DNA of 35,231 nucleotides from Deltaproteobacteria bacterium (GCA_022340745.1 JAJDNL010000210.1:1-35231), one strand, 5' to 3'. Counted from the stretch's first letter, positions 1 to 10,017 are shown. The notes: generated from the sequence alone by a model not told the origin. Program-made: numbers and translations.

Positions 1-618
1 CTGGGTAAAGGTACGAGAGGGTGTCCGGTGGCATTCATCTACCACCAGATGGCCGATCCTGTCACGCACCTCTCGCACCCGGCGGTACAGGGCGCTTACA
101 TGGGCCACCGTAACCCGGGGACCCACATTAAATTTTCCCTCTCCAACAATTCCGACTTCTTCTGCTGGCACCTCGAGGAAGCGAACAAGCTTCTCCTTCC
201 AATGGCCAAGCAGCGCCACATTCGGCACGATAATCATGGTGGGCTGTCTACGTTGGGCTATCAAATAGAGCGCGATGACTGTTTTTCCGCTCTTGGCGTC
301 ACCGACCAGAGTCCCATGGTCTCTGGCAATCACATCATCATATGCCAGTTCCTGATAATCTTTTAGCACGCCGTGAAATTGGAACTCAACAGGTTCGAGG
401 TTCCGCTGGCGGTCAACCACCCGGTATTTCACCTTGAATTGCTGGCAGAGAACCAACAATTGGGAGAGAAATCCGCGTGGAATAAAGTAATGATGTCTTT
501 GTTCGTAGAGGCAGTGTATCTGAGGGGGAACGTTACCAAGCCACTCCCCGCGACTCTGACGAAACTCATATTCGGGATTCGTAAAGATGAGGCGATCAGA
601 TAGCTTTTTTTTAAGCAT
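1..618 (-). CDS. SF2 DEAD/DEAH-type helicase, N-terminal part (runs off the left edge)
   Basis: Hand translation of the minus strand from ATG at 618 stays open to base 1: MLKKKLSDRLIFTNPEYEFRQSRGEWLGNVPPQIHCLYEQRHHYFIPRGFL...LKDYQELAYDDVIARDHGTLVGDAKSGKTVIALYLIAQRRQPTMIIVPNVALLGHWKEKL...HLVVDECHRTPSRTFTQ. It has Walker A (GDAKSGKT) and DExH-like (DECH) motifs. Absent from the ORF track because its stop lies outside the window. Confidence 0.82.
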   Translation of the reverse strand, partial: MLKKKLSDRLIFTNPEYEFRQSRGEWLGNVPPQIHCLYEQRHHYFIPRGFLSQLLVLCQQFKVKYRVVDRQRNLEPVEFQFHGVLKDYQELAYDDVIARDHGTLVGDAKSGKTVIALYLIAQRRQPTMIIVPNVALLGHWKEKLVRFLEVPAEEVGIVGEGKFNVGPRVTVAHVSALYRRVREVRDRIGHLVVDECHRTPSRTFTQ

Positions 619-1113
619 CGGTGGCAGGGGCGCAGTGGGTACTTTGATGCGCTCTGAGACCACTATGTTCACTGTTCTTTGCATACCCTTCATGGTACCC
701 ATATTATGATGGCTCAATCCAGGACGCAAACTCCCCTCCCTCCTCCGAGTCAGGCCAAGAAATTGTCTACGGCACCCCTATAGTCCGACGAACTAAAGCC
801 ATACATTAGCCCACGCATCGCTCTCGGCGCAGCAACTCCATCCAAGAGTGGGCGTCGACATTTCTATTATCGGCAATGTGCCAGCAAACCGCAAAAAGAA
901 TAGGAGAAAACCTGGTATCCGCCCGATAACTACGGCTAGGGGCAAACATCCCCGGAAAGAAATGATGGTTTCACGTACAAAACTTCGTGTATTATGGCAC
1001 CGCAACATAATAAATTCAAGGGCAAAAAACTACTTGGCCAAAAGCCAGAGTCCATTTACAATCGGACCATCACTACAGCCTAGCCACCGTAATAAGAAAG
1101 GAGTTCTCCGTTT

Positions 1114-1425
1114 ATGAATGAGGTTCCGACTCTTGTTGAGCATTTGAAAAATCTTGCCCAAGGCTATCTAGACGCTCACCTGGCTTTACAGGCGCAGTAC
1201 CGTGAAATGGAATCACCCCAAGAGTTTTTTGTCGAACTCAGGCATCGAGAGGAGGCCTTACTAAGTCGTTTCCGGCGAGTGCAAAAGCACTTACTAGCCT
1301 CCCTAGAGGATGATGAATTGGAAAAGGCAATTGAACTTTCAAAGATATTCGACGAGATTAGGGTTATCAATGAGTTCGTCATCCAGACGCTGGTTGGGGA
1401 GGAGAGCGAAACAAAAACAGATTGA
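1114..1425 (+). CDS. Hypothetical protein, predicted mostly helical (103 aa)
   Basis: ORF preceded by AAGGAG-type RBS (gaaaggagttctccgtttatg); charged/helical composition; one of only two credible plus-strand genes. Confidence 0.6.
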   Translation: MNEVPTLVEHLKNLAQGYLDAHLALQAQYREMESPQEFFVELRHREEALLSRFRRVQKHLLASLEDDELEKAIELSKIFDEIRVINEFVIQTLVGEESETKTD

Positions 1426-1457
1426 AGATTGCGGATTGTGGATTGGGAAGGCATGGG

Positions 1458-1535
1458 GCATAGAGCATAGGGCATAGAGAAAGAAAGTTTTGACTTTCGT
1501 TTTTGACCCTATGCTCCATGCTCTTTGCTCTATGC
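1458..1535. terminator. Imperfect hairpin between convergent genes with nested GAAAG-TTTTGA-CTTTC-GTTTTT stem
   Basis: GCATAGAGCATAGGGCATAGAG ... CTATGCTCCATGCTCTTTGCTCTATGC form an inverted repeat between the 1114-1425 ORF (+) and mltA (-). Confidence 0.55.
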
Positions 1536-1576
1536 TTTGTTTTCCTTACACCTGAAACCTGAAACCTAACTCTTCA

Positions 1577-2824
1577 CTACTGGCTACTGGATTCTTTGAT
1601 GAGCAAGAAATACAGGGCCCCCGGATGTTTAAGATGTCCCGCGGCAATGCGGCTGAAAGGACCACTGCCCCAGAATAGATCCACCCGTCCGGGACCACGT
1701 ATGGCACCGCCGGTGTCCTGATTCAGAGAATAGCGAGCAAAGGGAGTCCAGCCCAGAATCACACCATCTTTGGCAAAGATCGGTTTCTGACACTGGATGA
1801 ATGCAAGCGCTCCCTTGGGAAAAAGTGATGAATCGGTGGCGATGGAGCGGCCCGGGGTGAGGGGAACCGCAATATTTCCGAAAGGACCGCCCTCAACTTT
1901 GCTAAAAAATACGTAGCTCTGATCGTAGGAAAAAATCTCTGCCATCTCTTCAGGATGTTGTTCTAGGTAGCGGCGGATAGCCTGCATTGACATTGCTTCT
2001 TTGGGTATCAGGCCTTTTTCTATCAGCAACCGCCCAATGGGTCCCCACGGCCTGCCGTTCTTGGCCGCATATCCCAGTCGAATGTATTCGCCGTCCAACA
2101 AGCGAATACGCCCGGAACCCTGGATGCGCAAGAAAAAACGTTCCACCGGATCCGCCACCCAGACCAACTCATAACCCTTCCCGGCTAACTTGCCATCAAA
2201 CTCGATATCCTCCCTGCTGTAGTAGGGAACCACCCGGTTTCCCTCAGTGCGCCCCACCAACCTGGTCCCCTCGTATTGTTTCCCAAAGAGCCCCAGATCG
2301 ATCTTGAGCAAATCATCCGGAACACCATAGATGGGAAAACGGTAGTGGTCGTCCGGGGTCAGGCTACCCTGGATGGTGGGCTCGTAGTATCCGGTGAACA
2401 AAACCTCTTGCTCAACATTCCGACCCACAGAACGGTAAATTATGAATTTCTCTCGGACTATGTCCGCAAGTTCCTTCCAGGAACGAGTTTCAGTCAGCAG
2501 TTCCAGAAAGGTCTCCAGGGTTCGCTTCATTCGGCTGACAGGAACTTCCTCGGGACCGAATTTGACAAGTCTGTCCTCAGGCAACCGTTCGTAATAGAGC
2601 AGGCTGTTTTGAACCGCCTGCACTAACAACTCTCGGCTCAAATCGTCTCTTTCCAGCTCCACCGATTGGGGATCTACCTCCTGGAGGGGTTGCTCCAGCC
2701 TACTAACGGGAGTTGCCAGCCGCGACGGTCCGCAGGCTGAGGCGAGCAATATCGTCAGAGACAAAAAAAACACCAATACCGATTTGGCACTAGTGTTCAG
2801 GTCATCATTTCGGGCGAGTCGCAA
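1577..2824 (-). CDS. mltA: Membrane-bound lytic murein transglycosylase A (MltA family)
   Basis: N-terminal signal/lipobox-like LLASACG; MltA-domain motifs FTGYYEP, YYSREDIE, FFLRIQGSGRI, and C-terminal 3D-like region (DTGGAIRGPGRVDLFWG). Confidence 0.9.
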   Translation of the reverse strand: MRLARNDDLNTSAKSVLVFFLSLTILLASACGPSRLATPVSRLEQPLQEVDPQSVELERDDLSRELLVQAVQNSLLYYERLPEDRLVKFGPEEVPVSRMKRTLETFLELLTETRSWKELADIVREKFIIYRSVGRNVEQEVLFTGYYEPTIQGSLTPDDHYRFPIYGVPDDLLKIDLGLFGKQYEGTRLVGRTEGNRVVPYYSREDIEFDGKLAGKGYELVWVADPVERFFLRIQGSGRIRLLDGEYIRLGYAAKNGRPWGPIGRLLIEKGLIPKEAMSMQAIRRYLEQHPEEMAEIFSYDQSYVFFSKVEGGPFGNIAVPLTPGRSIATDSSLFPKGALAFIQCQKPIFAKDGVILGWTPFARYSLNQDTGGAIRGPGRVDLFWGSGPFSRIAAGHLKHPGALYFLLIKESSSQ

Positions 2825-3157
2825 AACGCCACCTCGCTGATCAGCTGAAAGCTCTATGAGTTTCGCGTCATATGGCTACGCCGTCATTAGGTCAGTACGC
2901 TTGCGCTGTCATTAGGCTGTGCCGTCATTTGCCTTCGGCGTCATTTGTTGTAAAGTGAAATCCGCAATAAAAAAATCAAGTAGTCAGAAGTCAGCAGACA
3001 GGAGTTGATGGAAATTACATATCACAATGATTAAGATTTTAAGCTGTGTGTTTTTTCCCTGACACCTGAAACCTGAAACCTTTCATTCCTCAATCTACAA
3101 TCTAGAATCTAAAATCTTCTCTCTTCCCTATATGCTCTATGCCCTCTGCTCTATGCT

Positions 3158-4513
<1,356 letters not shown>

Positions 4514-4571
4514 TTATGTTTCAATGGGCAATGATACATGCACATTGAGAAATGACAAATGGCGCGTAGCG

Positions 4572-5741
4572 CTACAGTCCCGCTTTTTCCTTCAGTTCGT
4601 CGGCTTTGTCAGTATGTTCCCAGGTGAAATCGGGATCATTGCGACCAAAGTGCCCGTAGCAGGCGGTCTTCTTGAAAATCGGTCGCAGCAGCTTCAGGTG
4701 GCTGATCATATTAGCCGGTTTGAAACTGAAGGTATCACGCACGATTTCCACCAGACGCTCAGGTGCGATTTTGCCGGTGCCGAACGTATCTATCATCAAG
4801 CTCACCGGCTCTGCCACTCCGATACAATAGGCAATCTGCACCTCACACTTGTCTGCCAGCCCTGCGGCAACAATGTTTTTGGCCGCGTAGCGGGCCATGT
4901 AGGAGCCGCTCCGGTCCACCTTGGAAGGATCCTTACCTGAAAAACAACCACCACCGTGGCTGCCCTGGCCACCATAGGTATCCACGATGATTTTGCGTCC
5001 GGTGAGACCACAATCACCCATGGGTCCACCGATGACAAAACGACCCGTGGCATTGATGTAGTATTTGGTCTGATCGTCCAGCATATCTTCAGGGATCGCC
5101 TTGCGAATCACCTCTTCAATGATTCCCTCCCGCAGGGTATCGTACTTCACCTGGGGTATATGCTGGGCTGCCACCACCACGGTGTGAACCCTTTTGGGAC
5201 TACCGTTGTCATATTCCACGGTGACTTGCGACTTGCCGTCGGGGCGGAGAAAGTCCAAGGCTCCACTCTTGCGAGCTTCCGCCAGACGTTTGGTGATCCG
5301 GTGGGCGTAGTAGATGGGCATGGGCATGAGAACCGGGGTCTCGCTGCAGGCAAAGCCGAACATCAGCCCCTGGTCTCCGGCGCCCTGCTCTTCGAAAAGA
5401 CCTTCGCCTGCGGTGACTCCCTGGGAGATATCCGGTGACTGCTTGTCGATGGAAGTCAACACCGCACAGGTCTCCCAGTCGAATCCCATCCCCGAGTTGT
5501 TATAGCCGATCTCCTTGATGGTTTCTCTAACAATCTGCGGCATATCCACCCAGGTGCTGGTGGTGATCTCCCCGGCAATAATGGCCGTACCGGTAGTAAC
5601 CATGGTCTCGCAGGCAACTCGACATTGTTTGTCCTCGGCCATGATGGCGTCCAGAATAGAATCAGAAATCTTATCGGCTATTTTGTCCGGGTGCCCTTCC
5701 GTGACCGATTCAGAAGTAAATAGATAGTTGGTTGTAGACAT
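4572..5741 (-). CDS. metK: S-adenosylmethionine synthetase
   Basis: [76 protein letters not shown]. Confidence 0.97.
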   Translation of the reverse strand: MSTTNYLFTSESVTEGHPDKIADKISDSILDAIMAEDKQCRVACETMVTTGTAIIAGEITTSTWVDMPQIVRETIKEIGYNNSGMGFDWETCAVLTSIDKQSPDISQGVTAGEGLFEEQGAGDQGLMFGFACSETPVLMPMPIYYAHRITKRLAEARKSGALDFLRPDGKSQVTVEYDNGSPKRVHTVVVAAQHIPQVKYDTLREGIIEEVIRKAIPEDMLDDQTKYYINATGRFVIGGPMGDCGLTGRKIIVDTYGGQGSHGGGCFSGKDPSKVDRSGSYMARYAAKNIVAAGLADKCEVQIAYCIGVAEPVSLMIDTFGTGKIAPERLVEIVRDTFSFKPANMISHLKLLRPIFKKTACYGHFGRNDPDFTWEHTDKADELKEKAGL

Positions 5742-5857
5742 GGAAAACGCCTCCTTATTTCAACTTACAGCTATGAGCTTGTCAGCTTCAGAAGTGCCTT
5801 TGCTCAACCGCAAACTGCATATAGTGCAGCAAGTTTAACCTATTATGAAAAATTAGC

Positions 5858-5915
5858 TAGCCCGGATACTCACGAATTGCCTGTTTCGACGGCAATGGAT
5901 GAAAGATCCGGGCTA
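5858..5915. repeat. REP/MITE-like palindrome with TAGCCCGGAT termini, copy 1
   Basis: TAGCCCGGATACTCACGAATTGCCTGTTTCGACGGCAATGGATGAAAGATCCGGGCTA: terminal 10-bp inverted repeat plus inner ATTGCC/GGCAAT stem. Confidence 0.75.
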
Positions 5916-6752
5916 ACCTTCATCTGTGCTTTTCCCCGACTCACCACTTTGTCCTGACTGTCCCGCCTCTGATGGCGGGGGGTCTACCTGCCCTGAACTT
6001 TCCTGCCCTGATCCTGTCGAAGGGGTCGCATGGGTCGAAGTGGGGGCCTTGGCTTCCAGCTCTGAAATTTGCCTAGCAAGTTCTGCATTTCTCGCATTGC
6101 GCTGTCTCCGGCCAAAGGGGAACTGGGGCACGTTTTTTTCCGGTTCAACAACACCACCCGAGATCAGGAGCTTGAACGCCTCTTCCACGCTCATGGCCAA
6201 AGGGATCGTCTCTTTCTCTGGCAACACCAGAAAAAATCCTGAGGTGGGATTAGGTGTCGTTGGAAGAAAAATGCTGAGCATCTCGGTGCCCACTTGCTCC
6301 TTGATCTCCCCCGATGTCCGTGCGGTCACGAACGCCAAGGAGTAGACCCCCTTTCTGGGATATTCCACCAGAACAACCCGCTTGAATGCATCATGAGCGT
6401 CACCGAAGATCGCCAGAATAAGCTGCTTTACCGCTACATAAAGGGGTCGCACCAAAGGGATCTTGGAAACCACGTACTCGCCGAAGTCAACTACCCGTCG
6501 TCCAACGTAGTTCTTCACCAGAACCCCGGTTACCAGCACCACCGTAACAAATAATACCAGCCCGAGACCCGGAATCTTGAGGGGAAGATAAATTTCAGGA
6601 TGAAATCTTTGGGGGATAAAGCCGAGAGCTCGGTCCATCAGCTTCAGAATGGCTGAGATCACAAAAATAACCGCGCCCAATGGGAGGATGACGAGGAGGC
6701 CGGCAAGAAAGTAGCCGCGAATTATGGATCTAATCCAATAAATGAATCTCAT
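5913..6752 (-). CDS. DUF502 family membrane protein
   Basis: RGYFLAGLLVILPLGAVIFVI..., KIPLVRPLYVAVKQL, FLPTTPNPTSGFFLVLPE typical of DUF502; low-complexity Ser/Gly/Gln tail. Confidence 0.88.
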   Translation of the reverse strand: MRFIYWIRSIIRGYFLAGLLVILPLGAVIFVISAILKLMDRALGFIPQRFHPEIYLPLKIPGLGLVLFVTVVLVTGVLVKNYVGRRVVDFGEYVVSKIPLVRPLYVAVKQLILAIFGDAHDAFKRVVLVEYPRKGVYSLAFVTARTSGEIKEQVGTEMLSIFLPTTPNPTSGFFLVLPEKETIPLAMSVEEAFKLLISGGVVEPEKNVPQFPFGRRQRNARNAELARQISELEAKAPTSTHATPSTGSGQESSGQVDPPPSEAGQSGQSGESGKSTDEG

Positions 6753-6759
6753 GTTCTGG

Positions 6760-7131
6760 TCATCTGCTGGTCATCGCTATCACCTGCCGAGATCGATTGT
6801 TCTCGTCTACCAGTATGACCTTCGGCTGGTGGTCTGCCAACTCCTCTTCATCCAGCAAAGCGTAAGTGGTTATGATGATCAAATCACCTGGTTGGCCTTT
6901 GCGAGCAGCAGCGCCGTTGAGGCAGATTTCCCCGGATCCTTCGGGCCCAACTATGGCATAAGTGTCAAAGCGTTCCCCGTTGGAGAGATTATAAACCCCC
7001 ACCTGCTCGTACTCATCGATATCTGCCTGAATCATGAGGCTTTGATCGATGCTCAGGCTACCCTCATAATCCAAGCACGCAGCCGTAATCCGAGCCCGAT
7101 GTATTTTGGCTTTCAGAAAAATACGCTGCAT
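6760..7131 (-). CDS. panD: Aspartate 1-decarboxylase
   Basis: MQRIFLKAKIHRARIT...DYEGSLSID with the Gly-Ser self-processing site, NGAAARKGQPGDLIIITTY. Confidence 0.96.
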   Translation of the reverse strand: MQRIFLKAKIHRARITAACLDYEGSLSIDQSLMIQADIDEYEQVGVYNLSNGERFDTYAIVGPEGSGEICLNGAAARKGQPGDLIIITTYALLDEEELADHQPKVILVDENNRSRQVIAMTSR

Positions 7132-7207
7132 AGCCTGATCTCCTCCGTGTCTACAAAATTTTTCCTTCCATTCCAGTGAACTCGGACACGGTAACCAGGC
7201 ATGTAAA

Positions 7208-7353
7208 AAGCCTCCAAGACGGCTGTCCAGAAGGCTTAACCACTTTCCGGATCTGGTTGAGACATTGACCGCGTTTGCGTAGGCTTAATCGACTGGCTCA
7301 CCACCGTCTCAGTCCACTAGATGGATCCAAGCGGATTATGCTGTCATTGTAAC
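7208..7353 (-). promoter_or_regulatory. Candidate cis-regulatory leader RNA of panD with intrinsic terminator
   Basis: Between a sigma70-like promoter and panD. Minus-strand RNA has nested stems GGAUC/GAUCC and UGAGAC/GUCUCA, then a terminator hairpin AAGCCUUCUGGACAG-CCGUCUUGGAGGCUU-UUU (7208-7237). Confidence 0.5.
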
Positions 7354-7359
7354 CTATTA

Positions 7360-7388
7360 CGTATACCACGAACACCATCTAACGTCAA
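7360..7388 (-). promoter_or_regulatory. Sigma70-like promoter of panD
   Basis: Minus strand TTGACG-17 bp-TATACG. Confidence 0.5.
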
Positions 7389-7432
7389 CCGCTTTTGCTA
7401 CTAATCAGTCGAGCATTGCCTCCCCTTTTCAT

Positions 7433-8317
7433 TTACCTTTTCCCACTTGCTTTAGCCAGGGTATGAGTCAGCCTGAGAAAATCTTGGAGCTCAAGATTCT
7501 CGGGCCTCAATCTCGGTTCGATGGCAGCCTCGGCCAGAACCGCACGAACAGTGTCAGATGTCAAATTAGGAAAATTACTGGCCAGAAGGCTGTTTCTCAG
7601 AGTTTTACGCCGATGAGAGAAAGCCGCCTTCACCACTTCCAGAAGGTAGTGGGGTTCTACCTTGGGAGTCAACGGACAGGCTCGAAATTGCAGAGATATA
7701 ACCTGAGAATCCACTTTTGGGGTGGGGTGGAACTGCGATGGCTTGACCCGCATGAAACGTTTGCATTCGGTATGATAGCCGACCATTACTGACAGGATAC
7801 CGTTGTTCCTGCTGCCTGGAGCGGCCAGGACTCTTTCTGCCACCTCATCTTGCAGCATGAGAACCGCTTCCTGAATGAAGTGGGCCACCCCCATGAGCTT
7901 GAACATGACGGGGCTGCTGATGTTGTAGGGAAGATTGCCGATGATCTTCAGTTTTGTTTGAAACCGATTATGCAGACCACTAAAATCAAGCTGCAATATG
8001 TCAATACACTCAACGCGTAAGGTTTCCTCTCTGATTTTTGTCTGAAACTCCCTCCATAGAAATGCCGCCAGTGCTGGATCGATCTCGACCGCAATCACTC
8101 GGGCCCCACTCCGGCTCAACGGTACGGTCAAGGCCCCAAGTCCCGCCCCGATTTCCACCACCACATCGCCAGGTTTCGGATTAATTGCGGCCGCAATTTT
8201 TTCCGCGGTTGCCTGGTGAATGAGGAAGTGCTGGCCCAGGCTTTTGCTCGGCCTCCTGCCGAGTGTTTTCAGCGCTTGTTGAGGCGAGATCATGTTCCCC
8301 GCTCCCAAGCCCAACAC
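7433..8317 (-). CDS. rsmA: 16S rRNA (adenine1518-N6/adenine1519-N6) dimethyltransferase
   Basis: KSLGQHFLIHQATAEKIAAAI, VVEIGAGLGALTVPL, IGNLPYNISSPVMFKL, AFSHRRKTLRNSL. Confidence 0.95.
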   Translation of the reverse strand: MLGLGAGNMISPQQALKTLGRRPSKSLGQHFLIHQATAEKIAAAINPKPGDVVVEIGAGLGALTVPLSRSGARVIAVEIDPALAAFLWREFQTKIREETLRVECIDILQLDFSGLHNRFQTKLKIIGNLPYNISSPVMFKLMGVAHFIQEAVLMLQDEVAERVLAAPGSRNNGILSVMVGYHTECKRFMRVKPSQFHPTPKVDSQVISLQFRACPLTPKVEPHYLLEVVKAAFSHRRKTLRNSLLASNFPNLTSDTVRAVLAEAAIEPRLRPENLELQDFLRLTHTLAKASGKR

Positions 8318-8334
8318 GGGGCTTTACGGTCTAT

Positions 8335-8844
8335 CTATTCGCCCGGGTCAACAGTATCTTCGGCGGTGGTACTGGGTTCTCTCTGAAAACGAGGCGAACT
8401 AGTGAACTTGTAAGTCAAAAAATAGGCCAGCACAGCAGGCAGAATTCCCAAAAGCACACCGCCATGCAACATCGCCACCGTCACATTCCCACCCAGCTTC
8501 ATGAGAGAAAACACCGAGTATGTCGTGGGCAAGGTCAGCTCGGGCATTCCCAGGACGAAACTCCCCAGACGATAGCTGCCATAGTAAAAAATAGGAATGG
8601 TCAATGGATTGGCCACCCAAACCCCCAGCGCCGCCGCGAGCTTGCTACCCCGCAGGGCCACGGCCAAGGCCACGGCCAGCACGGTGTGTAGAGGAATGGT
8701 TGGTGTGATGCCAACGAAAACCCCTATGGCGATCCCCAGAGATAGATCACGGGGTCTACCGCGCAACTCCTGGAGCTTGCGCACAAACTCCCTCCACCAG
8801 TAGAGTGGACTCAGCATTTCCTTTGTCAGTCTTGGTATTGACAT
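8335..8844 (-). CDS. DUF2062 domain membrane protein
   Basis: SLGIAIGVFVGITPTIPLHTVLAVALAVALRGSKLAAALGVWVANPLTIPIFYYGSYRLG. Confidence 0.88.
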   Translation of the reverse strand: MSIPRLTKEMLSPLYWWREFVRKLQELRGRPRDLSLGIAIGVFVGITPTIPLHTVLAVALAVALRGSKLAAALGVWVANPLTIPIFYYGSYRLGSFVLGMPELTLPTTYSVFSLMKLGGNVTVAMLHGGVLLGILPAVLAYFLTYKFTSSPRFQREPSTTAEDTVDPGE

Positions 8845-9031
8845 GAGAGAAACAGCAAGTGTGGTGTACTCTATCTAACTGAACACATAACAACGCACAT
8901 TTTGCATTTCTTATCTGGCACTGCGCATCTGGTATTGCACCTTGGGAGATAAAAGCAATAATGGCATTTTATCATACTGAGAAATGCGAAAGGCACAATG
9001 CGAATTGTTACATGAGAAATGGCGCTCGGCG

Positions 9032-9895
9032 CTACGCGCTTTGAGCTATGGGCCCAAACACTGTGTGTTCAACAGTTGCGGCAATATCTTCAAGCTCGAA
9101 GACTACGGCGTACAGCTCTTCAGTGGACTGTCCCGGATTAAGGCAAATGGTCTTTCCGATCCTATCCCAGTAGGTCCCGCTGATCTCTGACGATTCGTGA
9201 ATATGGCCGTGTAGGGTCAGATAGGGCTGATATTTCTCAACGAATGCCCGTATGGCCCTGCTCCCAATCCAGCGGCCATCAAAAAGTCTATCCAAATTGG
9301 TGCGAAACGGCGGAGAATGCATAACGTATACGGTCTTACGATAATCTCGAACCGTTGGCAGCCGCTCCAGTTCTTCCTCCATTGAATCCATACTGGCAAA
9401 GTATCGACGCGGGTCAACTACAATGATCTTCGGCCCCTGGCTTACGCAGGCAGTGCAGCGTTGTTCATCAACAACATCGTCCAGGAGATCTCTACGTTCG
9501 CCGTCTTTGATGGTAAAAGGTGTAGGTGGAACATGAGCATAGCCGACTAATTCATAACCAGACCCCAGCTCATGCTTTTCACCGTGAAGCAGCCGCAGTA
9601 TGCCCCTTTTTCCCAATTTCTTGAGGTGGGCGTTGCTCGCCTGCCAATCATCATTGCCGAGCATAGCATAGATGATGGTTTGTGGAACTCTGGAACGAAA
9701 ATCCTGCATCATGGGCTCTAAATAAGAAAAGATGAAATTTTGTTGCTCTTGCAGGGAGTGTCTAAAGGGGCTGTGGATCGGCAGCATGTCGCCACCAATG
9801 ATGATCGTTTGAGCTTTTTTTTGTTCAGCCAGCTCAAATAGTTCTTGATAGTGCTCCTTGTTTCCATGGAGATCGGAGGTGTAGATAACAACCAT
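9032..9895 (-). CDS. Metallophosphoesterase (calcineurin-like)
   Basis: VIYTSDLHGN, IIIGGDMLP, MLGNDDW, VMHSPPF, TLHGHIHES motifs. Confidence 0.9.
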   Translation of the reverse strand: MVVIYTSDLHGNKEHYQELFELAEQKKAQTIIIGGDMLPIHSPFRHSLQEQQNFIFSYLEPMMQDFRSRVPQTIIYAMLGNDDWQASNAHLKKLGKRGILRLLHGEKHELGSGYELVGYAHVPPTPFTIKDGERRDLLDDVVDEQRCTACVSQGPKIIVVDPRRYFASMDSMEEELERLPTVRDYRKTVYVMHSPPFRTNLDRLFDGRWIGSRAIRAFVEKYQPYLTLHGHIHESSEISGTYWDRIGKTICLNPGQSTEELYAVVFELEDIAATVEHTVFGPIAQSA

Positions 9896-9948
9896 AGCCG
9901 CTTGCCAATGGCGAATTCTGGTGACTGAAGGTCTCTTCGGTATCTCTA

Positions 9949-10017
9949 GGTTTCAGGTGTCAGGTGTCAGGAAAAAGAAATAGAGAAGCTGAAATCTGAA
10001 CACTGAAACCTGAAACC
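9949..10017. repeat. Dispersed GGTTTCAGGTGTCAGG repeat/hairpin, shared with 29750-29804
   Basis: GGTTTCAGGTGTCAGGTGTCAGGAAAAAGAAATAGAGAAGCTGAAATCTGAACACTGAAACCTGAAACC. Confidence 0.75.

Noticed and set aside
848-1117. Overlapping ORFs 793-1008 (-) and 848-1117 (+) between the helicase and the 103-aa gene
   Set aside because: Mutually antisense, low-complexity basic translation, no family features; probably a non-coding divergent region.
5742-5857. SAM or SAH riboswitch upstream of metK/ahcY
   Set aside because: No recognisable SAM-I/II/SAH core by eye; only a short CTGCA/TGCAG hairpin. An Infernal scan would be decisive.
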